Of a stretch of DNA of 64,000 bases, positions 1-7,557 are shown piece by piece (within the stretch, counting starts at the first letter, position 1; each line of letters begins with the position of its first letter). Source of the stretch: Peptoniphilaceae bacterium (GTDB taxonomy: Bacteria; Bacillota; Clostridia; Tissierellales; Peptoniphilaceae). The notes beneath the pieces are model-generated. The model searched no databases and was not told where the DNA came from. It was given only the letters and a program-made list of their open reading frames with translations. A program made the position numbers and the translations under genes. The stretch covers positions 54,772 to 118,771 of the forward strand of contig JALFST010000024.1 in assembly GCA_022779285.1 (NCBI GenBank), given 5' to 3'.

Positions 1-156
1 GAGGCGCAGGAGGCTGTAGATGCCGCGTATCGTGATCGAAGAGGATGGGCAAAAAAATGCCTGATGAATTTGGCAAACTGCGGTTATTTTTCTTCAGATC
101 GTACGATTCGTGAGTATGCCGAGGAAATCTGGAAAATCGACCGTTTTACGGTATAG
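1..156 (+). CDS. glgP: Glycogen phosphorylase, C-terminal end (partial)
   Basis: The first 51 codons of the window are open in frame 1 and end with TAG at 154-156. The tail contains NLANCGYFSSDRTIREYA followed by EEIW, which is the well-conserved C-terminus of glycogen/maltodextrin phosphorylases (PLP enzymes that release glucose-1-phosphate from alpha-glucans). The catalytic domain lies outside the window. The neighbouring aldolase and the alpha-amylase near 33 kb fit a glycan-to-glycolysis role. The 82 bases between this stop and the aldolase start hold no terminator I can see, so the two may be cotranscribed. Confidence 0.85.
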   Translation, partial: EAQEAVDAAYRDRRGWAKKCLMNLANCGYFSSDRTIREYAEEIWKIDRFTV

Positions 157-238
157 GTCGGGGGAATCGCTCGGGACTGGGTATCATAAGTCCGGAACGT
201 GGATAAAATCGATGTTCAAGCATCAGAAGGAGGAACAC

Positions 239-1105
239 ATGCTCGTATCAGCTAAGGAAATGCTACAAAAGGCGGAACAGGGACATTATGCGATCGGACA
301 CTTCAACATCAACAATCTGGAGTGGACGAAGGCGGTTCTGGAGGTTGCTGAAGAACTCAGATCGCCCGTGATCTTAGGTGTTTCAGAGGGCGCAAACAAG
401 TATATGACCGGCTACGAAACGGTCGCCGCCATGGTTACGGCAATGGATAAGGCGCTGGGAATTACCGTGCCGGTCGCCCTGCATCTGGATCATGGCACCT
501 ATGAGGGGGCAAAGGGCTGTATTGAGGCGGGATATACCTCGGTTATGTTTGACGGCTCTCATTATCCTCTGGCGGAAAATCTGGAAAAAACCGCGGAAAT
601 CGTAAAGCTGGCTCATGAAAAGGGAATTTCTGTAGAAGCAGAAGTCGGCACCATTGGCGGTGAAGAGGATGGCGTTGTCGGCGCCGGAGAGGTTGCGGAT
701 CCGGAGGAATGCTTACAGCTTGCGAAATTAGGCATCGATTTTCTGGCGGCAGGCATCGGAAATATTCACGGCGTATATCCGGAGAATTGGCAGGGATTAC
801 GTTTTGACGCTTTACAGGCGATCAAGGCAAAAACGGGAAATTTGCCGCTCGTTCTTCATGGAGGCACCGGCATTCCTGAGGATCAGATTCAGAAGGCCAT
901 TGATTTGGGAGTTTCCAAGATCAACGTGAATACGGAGTGTCAAATCGCGTTCGCAAAGAAGACGCGTGAATATATTGAGCAGGGCAAGGATCGTCAGGGC
1001 AAGGGCTTTGATCCGCGCAAGCTTCTTGCTCCGGGAACGGAAGGAATCCGCGAAATTGTCCGCGAAAAGATGCATATGTTCGGCTCGGTCGGCAAAGCCG
1101 AGTAA
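239..1105 (+). CDS. fba: Class II fructose-bisphosphate aldolase
   Basis: A 288-residue zinc aldolase that cleaves fructose-1,6-bisphosphate to glyceraldehyde-3-phosphate and dihydroxyacetone phosphate. Visible family marks are HFNINN near residue 21, the HLDHG motif with D84 and H85 (catalytic Asp and a zinc ligand), the glycine-rich GTIGGEEDG loop, LHGGTGIP and NVNTECQIAF near the C-terminus. The frame is open upstream to 110, but the start at 239 is chosen because AGGAGG lies 5 bases before it and the protein then begins at the usual family position. A tagatose-bisphosphate aldolase is possible, but the length and motifs fit Fba best. Confidence 0.93.
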   Translation: MLVSAKEMLQKAEQGHYAIGHFNINNLEWTKAVLEVAEELRSPVILGVSEGANKYMTGYETVAAMVTAMDKALGITVPVALHLDHGTYEGAKGCIEAGYTSVMFDGSHYPLAENLEKTAEIVKLAHEKGISVEAEVGTIGGEEDGVVGAGEVADPEECLQLAKLGIDFLAAGIGNIHGVYPENWQGLRFDALQAIKAKTGNLPLVLHGGTGIPEDQIQKAIDLGVSKINVNTECQIAFAKKTREYIEQGKDRQGKGFDPRKLLAPGTEGIREIVREKMHMFGSVGKAE

Positions 1106-1110
1106 AAATA

Positions 1111-1146
1111 AAAAAAGCGTCACGCCATAGCGGTGACACTTTTTTG
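1111..1146 (+). terminator. Intrinsic terminator after fba
   Basis: GTCACGC and GCGGTGAC form a short hairpin (one bulged G) around CATA, flanked by an A-run on the left and T6 on the right. Confidence 0.75.
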
Positions 1147-1187
1147 CAGATCTCATGCCAATGGCGCCCATGAGTATCCGTTGACAA

Positions 1188-1252
1188 GAAAATCGTGAAG
1201 AAAGCAGCGGCTATGCAGCCCCGAGGGAGGGAAGCGAGCCGCTGCTTTTTTG
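1188..1252 (+). repeat. 65-bp hairpin element, copy 1
   Basis: This 65-bp block is 62/65 identical to 1989-2053. It contains GCAGCGGCT (1204-1212) pairing with AGCCGCTGC (1237-1245), followed by T6, so it can act as an intrinsic terminator. The 24-base apical part (1213-1236, GC-rich, with CAGCCCCGA) differs by only one base between copies. Weaker similarity continues about 35 bases past the T-run. No gene overlaps it on either strand that I would accept. It lies in the gene-free stretch 1106-1542, where nothing else stands out apart from the fba terminator. Confidence 0.8.
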
Positions 1253-1542
1253 GATCCGAATCCTCTTCTAAAGGATCGGAATCCGGTTTTGAGAATGGCG
1301 GAAATCGCAATCCGGTCGGGGACAGAGGAGTCACCGAAGATAAAATCGCATAGCCGTTTTTTTTTGAAAACGAGAAAAGTTTTATTGCGGCAAATGAACA
1401 GATATGATATTGTGAAAAAAAGAAAACGTTTTAACAAAGGAGGAAATTCCGAAACATCGTTTCCGGCAGCAACAAGTCACGGAGCTTTTTGCATGATGAA
1501 ATTCTAATGATGGCACTCCATAGAAGAAAAGGCAGGTAAAAC

Positions 1543-1920
1543 ATGAAACCTCGCATCCTCATTCATATCGAACATTTGTGGGCGATATTTATTCTTGCGC
1601 TATCCGTCTTTTTGTTCAAGCTGGATCTACATTCGATTCCGATGTGGGTTCTCTGGGGTAGTTATTTTCTCTATAGCTTGATAAAACGTCTGAAGGGAAA
1701 AAAAGCAACCTATTCCGCCGGAGAGAAATGTCTCTATTACATATTATTGATTGTCGGGTTATTTGGAATAGAGCTTTTTTTCTCATACCAAAGCAAAATC
1801 GGGCAGTGGCAAACGTTTCTCAGTTTTTTGATTATTTTCCTGATCTCCTATGTCCATGACATAAGATCGGAACGTGTTGCAGGCAGCCAATTCCCCGAGC
1901 AGGGAGAAAAGGAGGCTTGA
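1543..1920 (+). CDS. Small integral membrane protein, unknown function
   Basis: A 125-residue protein with about four hydrophobic segments: roughly residues 9-25 (IFILALSVFLFKLDL), 31-46 (MWVLWGSYFLYSLI), 65-82 (YYILLIVGLFGIELFF) and 94-107 (FLSFLIIFLISYV). The C-terminus is charged. I do not recognise the family. A weak ribosome-binding site (AGGCAGG) precedes the ATG. It sits between the two copies of the 65-bp hairpin element, the second of which starts 69 bases after its stop and could terminate its transcript. Confidence 0.6.
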   Translation: MKPRILIHIEHLWAIFILALSVFLFKLDLHSIPMWVLWGSYFLYSLIKRLKGKKATYSAGEKCLYYILLIVGLFGIELFFSYQSKIGQWQTFLSFLIIFLISYVHDIRSERVAGSQFPEQGEKEA

Positions 1921-1988
1921 AGGGGGATCTCCATCAGTGGCGGATTCGTTTTTCTGCCGATGGAGACTTGAGTCTTCTCCATTGCCGA

Positions 1989-2053
1989 GAAAATCGTGAA
2001 AAAAGGAGCGGCTATGCAGCCCCGAAGGAGGGAAGCGAGCCGCTGCTTTTTTG
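1989..2053 (+). repeat. 65-bp hairpin element, copy 2
   Basis: Near-perfect copy of 1188-1252 with three substitutions. One (C to G at 2006) breaks a base pair in the lower stem, so the stem is AGCGGCT/AGCCGCT (2007-2013 with 2038-2044), still followed by T6. It lies in the gene-free stretch 1921-2442 between the small membrane protein and rpoN. Confidence 0.8.
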
Positions 2054-2216
2054 ATTCGAACTATCTTTTGAGGGATCGAAAAATTCCGGCTCTCCATTTG
2101 TGAATCAGCAGAAAGCTCTTGTGACGATATCCATTGGGGGATCTTTTTGAAAACAGACAAGAATTTCTCGGAGGTAAAGGGGTGATCCGGAATGAGACAC
2201 TTTTATTTGGGGGCAC

Positions 2217-2244
2217 TTGCAGGTTGGTAACGGACTATTATAGA
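2217..2244 (+). promoter_or_regulatory. Candidate sigma-A promoter for rpoN
   Basis: TTGCAG at 2217-2222 and TATAGA at 2239-2244 with a 16-base spacer. Transcription from here would give an untranslated leader of about 190 bases before the rpoN start at 2443. Confidence 0.45.
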
Positions 2245-2322
2245 ATTACTTAAGTAAAGATGAAGCGATTATTACATCCATTATCTTTCATTAGAGATGG
2301 GTGCTGCATCAGGATGGAGAGG

Positions 2323-2402
2323 CGTTGCACAGGTAGCGCAACGATTCTCATCGCAGCCCGCGTTTTCTTTCTCAATCAGAAGGAAGGCGCGGGATTTTAT
2401 TT
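2323..2402 (+). promoter_or_regulatory. Structured rpoN leader with terminator-like hairpin
   Basis: Two hairpins lie in a row in the leader of rpoN. The first pairs CGTTGC (2323-2328) with GCAACG (2338-2343). The second is a fully paired 16-bp stem (2357-2372 with 2378-2393, three G-T pairs) with a 5-base loop CAATC, followed by ATTTTATTT. The second has the shape of an intrinsic terminator and ends only 50 bases before the rpoN start, so it may attenuate the gene. No known riboswitch class was recognised. Confidence 0.5.
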
Positions 2403-2442
2403 AGCCGCTTATAAAAGGAAACCTTTTATCGGGGAGCCGTAT

Positions 2443-3789
2443 ATGAAATTACAACAGGGTCAGGTGCAAGTTCAACAACTACAGCTCAATCAATCTCTTC
2501 TTCTTTCGATGAAGCTGCTGGCAACTCCGCTTCTGGAGCTGTCCGATTCGATTCGAAAAGAGGTGGAAGAAAATCCTCTTCTGGAAAGCGAGGAGGAAAT
2601 GCAGGATCTGCATGAAATTGCATTGGAGGATTCTCCGGGATTTCAAAAGGAACCCGGAAGCGATCCTCATGGCGAGGAGTCGATGAACGGAGCTTTCCGG
2701 GAGGTGAGCGAGGAATGGCGTGAAATCCTTCTGCAAATTGACTGCGCAAAGGAAAGTGCTCGTGTACGTCGGTGTGCAAGACTATTATTGGATTTTCTCG
2801 ACAGAAGAGGATATCTGACACAAGATGCGGAGAAGGAGGCATTGGACAGTGGGATGGATCCGAGACTTTTCCAAAATGCGAAACGTCTTTTATTGTGCAT
2901 TGAGCCGAAAGGATTGGGAGCAAGGGATCTTCTCGAATGTTTGCAGTATCAATTGGAGCCTTCTGAGGTTTTGGAAAAAGAACTGATAGCCTCGCACTGG
3001 TCTCTCGTTTTGCAAGGTGACTTTGAATCCATTGCCAAAAAAACGGGGGCCTCTCTTGCCGATGTTCATGCAGCCTATTCGAGAATTGCGCAGCTCAACC
3101 CATATCCGCTGAACGGGATCAGTCGAGGGCGGGAGCCCATATACATCTTGCCGGAGGCCGCCGTGATCGAGGAGAATGGACATTTGACGATCCGTATGAC
3201 GCATTCATGGGTCAATTCTCTGAAGGTTGTTGCACGATATGATGAGCGCATGGATCAAATCTCTGCGGTCGATCGGCAATATATCATTTCCAAGAAGCAG
3301 GAAGCACGCAATCTTGTGAATAATATCCGCCAAAGAGCTACCACGATGGAGCGTATTTTGCGCTATCTTGTTGAGCGGCAGAGAGACTTCTTTTTGTCTC
3401 CGGAAGGGGAATTACAGGATTTGAAGCAAAAAGACATTGCGGAAGCGCTGCTTCTGGATGAATCGACGATTTCAAGAGCCGTTCATGGAAAATACATTCA
3501 ATGTTCTCGAGGAATTTTGCCTTTGAGCGAGCTTTTTCCAACGGTTACAGAAAAGGATCGAGGAGAAACCATACGAAGGGATCCGATTTTGAATGCAATG
3601 GAAGCGCTGATCGAGGAAGAAGCTCCGGATCATCCGATGAGCGATCAGGCTTTGGCCGATGCACTGAAAAAAAGAGGATGGAAGATATCCAGACGGACGG
3701 TGGCAAAATACAGAGATCAGCGATCCATTCCGAACAATTACGAGAGAAAGAAGCTGTATTTTTTGAAAGAGGCGAGAAAAAATGGATGA
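2443..3789 (+). CDS. rpoN: RNA polymerase sigma-54 factor
   Basis: A 448-residue sigma-54. The N-terminus is the glutamine- and leucine-rich activator-interacting region (QQGQVQVQQLQLNQ, then EENPLLE). The middle is the core-binding region. The C-terminus carries the RpoN box, RRTVAKYRDQRSIPN from about residue 417, which reads the -24 element. The frame is open to 2260, but the start at 2443 has GGGGAG six bases upstream and gives the normal N-terminus. It works with the activator encoded at 4342 and most likely recognises the -24/-12 promoter at 5935. A structured leader precedes it. The stop overlaps the next gene by 8 bases. Confidence 0.95.
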   Translation: MKLQQGQVQVQQLQLNQSLLLSMKLLATPLLELSDSIRKEVEENPLLESEEEMQDLHEIALEDSPGFQKEPGSDPHGEESMNGAFREVSEEWREILLQIDCAKESARVRRCARLLLDFLDRRGYLTQDAEKEALDSGMDPRLFQNAKRLLLCIEPKGLGARDLLECLQYQLEPSEVLEKELIASHWSLVLQGDFESIAKKTGASLADVHAAYSRIAQLNPYPLNGISRGREPIYILPEAAVIEENGHLTIRMTHSWVNSLKVVARYDERMDQISAVDRQYIISKKQEARNLVNNIRQRATTMERILRYLVERQRDFFLSPEGELQDLKQKDIAEALLLDESTISRAVHGKYIQCSRGILPLSELFPTVTEKDRGETIRRDPILNAMEALIEEEAPDHPMSDQALADALKKRGWKISRRTVAKYRDQRSIPNNYERKKLYFLKEARKNG

Positions 3790-4327
3790 AAAAAAATATA
3801 TATATCTTATCAAGGCTCACTATGATGAATCAGGATACCGTGCTTTGGGAGAAGCGACCTGGAAGCTTTTCTGGCAGAAGAAGATGCAGACGAGGTCATA
3901 TCCCATCTTTGGCGCCATTGCGGTAATTTTGCTTTTCCTCCTGATGCAACGCTTTTCCACCCTTGGTGCAATCGGTAAAATCGGATATGTACTCGGAATC
4001 GCATTTTTCATCTCATTATTTTGGCTATCGAACGTGACCGGCAGGAGAAAGATTGCGCGCAGAACGCTGGCTCTTGCCCGAGAAAGAGGGACTGTCTCCC
4101 TGGATGTGACCTTTCATTTTGAAAAGAATCGAATTCTGGCTGTTTTCGGCGAAGAGGAGGCAAGCGTTCGATACGATAAAACGACGTACTATGTGACCAT
4201 CGGAGAGTGGGAGATTTTATTTTTCGGCTCAGGCGCTTATCTCTGGAAGACATCAGATTTGGAGGAGGCTGCGTCCTTTCATGAATTTCTTGAGGCGCAG
4301 ACCGGACTCAAAAGGCATAACCTGTAA
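3782..4327 (+). CDS. YcxB-like membrane protein
   Basis: A 181-residue protein with two adjacent membrane segments (about residues 41-58 and 63-82), then a soluble beta-rich C-terminal part (VTFHFEKNRILAVFGEEEA through YVTIGEWEILFFG). This layout and the SVRYDKTTYYV stretch resemble YcxB-type proteins of Firmicutes, whose function is not known to me. It overlaps the end of rpoN by 8 bases and ends 14 bases before the sigma-54 activator, so the three genes are probably one transcript. No link to sigma-54 function is evident from the sequence. Confidence 0.65.
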   Translation: MDEKKYIYLIKAHYDESGYRALGEATWKLFWQKKMQTRSYPIFGAIAVILLFLLMQRFSTLGAIGKIGYVLGIAFFISLFWLSNVTGRRKIARRTLALARERGTVSLDVTFHFEKNRILAVFGEEEASVRYDKTTYYVTIGEWEILFFGSGAYLWKTSDLEEAASFHEFLEAQTGLKRHNL

Positions 4328-4341
4328 GAGAGGAGATGCGT

Positions 4342-5775
4342 ATGCATGATATCGATCCGAAAATTCCATGTTCTCTTTTGAACGGAGATGTAAAGTCCAC
4401 GAATAACCAGCTCAATGCCATTTTCAATTCACTCAATGACGGTCTCTACATAACGGACGAAAAGGCCAACACCATTCTGATCAACACGGCATATCAAAAG
4501 ATCTCGGGACTCAGCCCCGACCAGGTGATGGGAAAAAATATGCGCGAGCTGGTCAAGGAGCGCCTGATCAATCGATCGGGATCCCTGTATGTCTTGGAGA
4601 AGAAAAAGCCTATTTCCCTGCATCAAACCTTTTCGACAGGCAAGCATGCCATCATATCCAGCAAGCCCATTTTCGATCACAGCGGTCAAAATCTGCAGAT
4701 GATCGTGACCGTGGTACGAGATATGACCGAGCTGGTCACTTTAAAAAAACAATTTGATACCGAAATTTCAAAAAATGAAGCTCTACGCAAGTACATGCAG
4801 AGAAATGAGTCGGGAAGTCAGATCTTAGCCAAGGATCCCAAAACCGTTTTAACGCTGAAGCGGTCGCTCAAGGTGGCACCCCTTGACAGTACGGTTCTGC
4901 TTACGGGTGAGACGGGCGTCGGCAAGGAGCTCTTTGCACAATACATCTATGAAAATTCTCGCCGTAAAAATGAAAGCTATATTGCCATCAACTGTGGAGC
5001 GGTTTCTCCGGAGCTCATTGAAAGTGAGTTTTTCGGATATGAGGGAGGAAGCTTTACGGGAGCAAAGCGCGGAGGCGCCATCGGAATTTTTGAGAGCGCC
5101 AATGGAGGAACCGTATTTTTAGACGAAATCGGAGAGCTTCCCATGCCCATGCAGGTACATCTTCTGCGGGTGCTGCAGGAGATGCAAATCCGCCGTGTAG
5201 GCGGTACGGATAATATTGATATTGACGTGCGTGTCATTGCTGCAACAAACCGGGATCTCAAGCAAATGGTGGAGGAGGGAAAGTTTAGGGAAGACCTCTA
5301 CTTTCGACTCAACGTGGTTCCCATCGAAATTCCGCCCCTGAGGGAACGCATTGAGGATATTGCACCGCTTGCGAAATTATTCCTGAAAAAGATCAATAAA
5401 AAGTATCAATTCAATCGTACCTTTTCGGATAGCGCCTTTGCGGCTATGGAGGGCTATGATTGGCCGGGCAATGTCCGTGAGCTGAACAATATTGTGGAGC
5501 AGTCGGCAATCCTTTGCGATCAGGATGAAATCATGGATTATGATCTGCCGATCTGCACGGGCAAATATCCGACGCGACAGATCAATTGCAACGGAACGCT
5601 GGATCTTCGTCAGGAACTGGAAAAAATAGAGGCGGAATACATTTTACAGGCCTATGAGCGTATGAAATCCGTACGTGCCGCAGCGGGAATTTTGGGGATT
5701 TCCGCCTCAACCTTTAGTAGAAAACTCAACTATTATCAGGGGCGTTTCAAAAATGAAACGCCGTCCCAAAATTGA
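4342..5775 (+). CDS. PAS domain sigma-54-dependent transcriptional activator
   Basis: A 477-residue enhancer-binding protein. Residues ~22-135 form a PAS sensor (NSLNDGLYITDEKANTILIN). Residues ~155-390 form the AAA+ domain with Walker A GETGVGKE at 189, the sigma-54 contact loop GSFTGA at 236 (GAFTGA in most relatives), and Walker B FLDEIGE. The C-terminus has a Fis-type helix-turn-helix (AAAGILGISASTFSRKL). An ATG at 4336 touches AGGAG directly, so the ATG at 4342, six bases from AGGAG, is preferred. Two 16-bp sites around its stop codon and a -24/-12 promoter 160 bases on suggest that it drives the permease/4-hydroxybutyrate operon. The PAS ligand is unknown. Confidence 0.9.
   Translation: MHDIDPKIPCSLLNGDVKSTNNQLNAIFNSLNDGLYITDEKANTILINTAYQKISGLSPDQVMGKNMRELVKERLINRSGSLYVLEKKKPISLHQTFSTGKHAIISSKPIFDHSGQNLQMIVTVVRDMTELVTLKKQFDTEISKNEALRKYMQRNESGSQILAKDPKTVLTLKRSLKVAPLDSTVLLTGETGVGKELFAQYIYENSRRKNESYIAINCGAVSPELIESEFFGYEGGSFTGAKRGGAIGIFESANGGTVFLDEIGELPMPMQVHLLRVLQEMQIRRVGGTDNIDIDVRVIAATNRDLKQMVEEGKFREDLYFRLNVVPIEIPPLRERIEDIAPLAKLFLKKINKKYQFNRTFSDSAFAAMEGYDWPGNVRELNNIVEQSAILCDQDEIMDYDLPICTGKYPTRQINCNGTLDLRQELEKIEAEYILQAYERMKSVRAAAGILGISASTFSRKLNYYQGRFKNETPSQN
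5744..5759 (+). promoter_or_regulatory. Candidate activator-binding site 1 (UAS)
   Basis: Perfect inverted repeat GTTTCA-AAAA-TGAAAC lying just inside the 3' end of the activator gene, about 190 bases before the -24/-12 promoter. Position, symmetry and the second copy 19 bases on fit an enhancer site for the Fis-type activator. Confidence 0.65.
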
Positions 5776-5778
5776 AAC
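5763..5778 (+). promoter_or_regulatory. Candidate activator-binding site 2 (UAS)
   Basis: GTCCCAAAATTGAAAC matches site 1 at 13 of 16 positions and is offset from it by 19 bases, close to two helical turns. It overlaps the stop codon of the activator gene. Confidence 0.55.
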
Positions 5779-5854
5779 AATCCATCTCTTTGAGATCCAT
5801 AATATTTTTCGTAAATAGCGATTTCACAGAAAGAGCGAGCAAAGATTTCCTGAG

Positions 5855-5878
5855 AAAGCCTGAGAAAAACGGCTTTTT
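5855..5878 (+). terminator. Weak intrinsic terminator after the activator gene
   Basis: AAAGCC (5855-5860) and GGCTTT (5871-5876) pair around TGAGAAAAAC and run into a T-run. The stem is only six pairs, so readthrough is likely. Confidence 0.4.
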
Positions 5879-5934
5879 AGGAGATCTTTTTTCTTGAGCC
5901 GGAAAAGGTTTCGAACGTTTAGAATTTCACAGAC

Positions 5935-5952
5935 TTGGCATGGAACTTGCTT
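5935..5952 (+). promoter_or_regulatory. Sigma-54 (-24/-12) promoter
   Basis: TTGGCATGGAACTTGCTT contains TGGCA at -24 and TTGCT at -12, with the diagnostic GG (5937) and GC (5949) exactly 12 bases apart as in the sigma-54 consensus. It lies 41 bases before the permease start and downstream of two activator sites, beside the activator gene. Confidence 0.85.
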
Positions 5953-5992
5953 ATATATAAGTGAAGCAACAAGAAAAAATAGGAGGAGTTAT

Positions 5993-7420
5993 ATGGTAAC
6001 ACGGGAAGGATTTCATAGCAGATACCGCGAATTTGGCGGTGAGCAAGCACATTGGAGGGTAGGAATCTTCAAAATCCGTTTGCCCTTCATTCATTATGCC
6101 TGGTCAATCCCCGAAATGCTTCAGGGGCTGATCATGTGTGCGACATGTCTGGGAGCGGTGCCTGTGCTCACAGAGGTCTTGGGAGTGAGTTATGAAGTGG
6201 CACTCTCCATGGTCATTATCAATGGTTTCTTTTATTCATTACATATTTTACTGGGCGATCCTGTTGTTCCGGGATGGGTAACGCCGGCCATACCGATTGT
6301 CATCGCATTTTTGAACGGATATCCGATCGGTGCGGAGCGCACGCAGGCATTGATTGCGACCCAATTTTTGCTCGGAGCGATTTTCCTGTTTTTCGGAATT
6401 ACGGGCTTAGGATCCAAAATGGTGCATATTGTGCCTCAGTCGGTGAAGGCGGGCATTCTGATGGGCGGCGGAATTTCAGCCGTAATCGGAGAGATGGCGG
6501 CCGGCGGTCGCTTTGGAAAATATCCGATCTCCATCATTGTCGGAGTCATCATTGCGTATGTTTGTCTTTTTTCGCCTCTTTGGCAGAATCTGCGCAAGAA
6601 AAACAAGATTATCAACGAAATCGGGAAATACGGTATGCTGCCCGCCATTTTGATTGCGGTCATCCTCGGACCGCTGGTCAAGGAAATAGCTTTTCCGAAA
6701 ATTGTCTGGTGGCCGTTTATCAAGATTCCGGAATTCGGCAATATTTGGAATCAGCTCTCGCCCTTTGCCATCGGCTGGCCTTCCGTTTCCACATGGATTG
6801 CCGCGATTCCGATGGCAGCGGTTGTCTACATCATCGCCTTCGGGGACTTTGTCACAACAGAGGCTCTGATCGAGGATGCGCATGAGGAGCGTCCGGACGA
6901 AATGATTGATTTCAATGCGGACCGTTCCAATCTTGTCAGCGGTATTCGTAACGTAGCGATGGCGCTCACCTGCCCATATACACAGATGTGCGGACCTCTT
7001 TGGGCTGCTGTCACGGCAGCGGTAGCGACACGCTATAAAGAAGGACCGCAGGCAATGGAGTCCATCCACAGCGGCGCAGGCACGTTCCGCATTACAACTT
7101 TTATTGCCGTGGCGCTGATGCCGATCTCCTCGCTGTTGCAGCCGGTATTGCCCATTGCTCTTTCTCTGACACTGTTGGTACAGGGCTATGTATGCTGCGA
7201 TCTTGCAATGAGCATGTGCGATAACAGCGTGGAGCGCGGCATTTGCGGAGTTATGGGTGCGGTGCTCGCAACCCGTGGTGCCGCTTGGGGCCTCGGAGTC
7301 GGGATCATTCTTTTCTTCCTGCTTTATCAGGGAAAATCTCATAGCGGGAAAGTGACGCCGATAGAAGAAGCAATTCCGGAAGAAGAGACGCCGAACGAGG
7401 AAAAGGGACTGTATTGCTGA
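5993..7420 (+). CDS. Polytopic membrane permease (SLC23/SLC26-like fold)
   Basis: A 475-residue protein with about 11-13 hydrophobic segments and no signal peptide. Stretches such as GDPVVPGWVTPAIPIVIAF and VPQSVKAGILMGGGISAVIG resemble the substrate-binding half-helices of uracil/xanthine and sulfate permease folds, but I do not recognise a named family. The frame is open to 5894; the ATG at 5993 follows AGGAGG by six bases. It is the first gene after the sigma-54 promoter and precedes 4-hydroxybutyryl-CoA dehydratase, so uptake of 4-hydroxybutyrate or a precursor is a reasonable inference, not an observation. Confidence 0.7.
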   Translation: MVTREGFHSRYREFGGEQAHWRVGIFKIRLPFIHYAWSIPEMLQGLIMCATCLGAVPVLTEVLGVSYEVALSMVIINGFFYSLHILLGDPVVPGWVTPAIPIVIAFLNGYPIGAERTQALIATQFLLGAIFLFFGITGLGSKMVHIVPQSVKAGILMGGGISAVIGEMAAGGRFGKYPISIIVGVIIAYVCLFSPLWQNLRKKNKIINEIGKYGMLPAILIAVILGPLVKEIAFPKIVWWPFIKIPEFGNIWNQLSPFAIGWPSVSTWIAAIPMAAVVYIIAFGDFVTTEALIEDAHEERPDEMIDFNADRSNLVSGIRNVAMALTCPYTQMCGPLWAAVTAAVATRYKEGPQAMESIHSGAGTFRITTFIAVALMPISSLLQPVLPIALSLTLLVQGYVCCDLAMSMCDNSVERGICGVMGAVLATRGAAWGLGVGIILFFLLYQGKSHSGKVTPIEEAIPEEETPNEEKGLYC

Positions 7421-7557
7421 TCATAGGACGATTCGAAAATATACAGGAGAAAACGCAATCATGTGAAGGAGGTGAGTGCGTAGGGGAAACGTAATTGCAT
7501 AAACTGTGGCTTAAATATGCTTAGACGAAATCAAATGTGTAAAGAAAGGAAGAGAAT

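Noticed and set aside
2193..2231. Twelve-codon frame (MRHFYLGALAGW) as a leader peptide for rpoN
   Set aside because: It starts upstream of the likely transcription start and overlaps the -35 element, so it is probably not on the rpoN message.
6476..7342. A 288-codon open frame opposite the permease
   Set aside because: Antisense to a hydrophobic protein gene; Arg/His/Cys-rich product without motifs.
7506..7520. Second -24/-12-like sequence (TGGCTTAAATATGC) before abfD
   Set aside because: GG and GC are 11 bases apart instead of 12, and the -24 element is poor. Sigma-54 promoters tolerate no spacing change.
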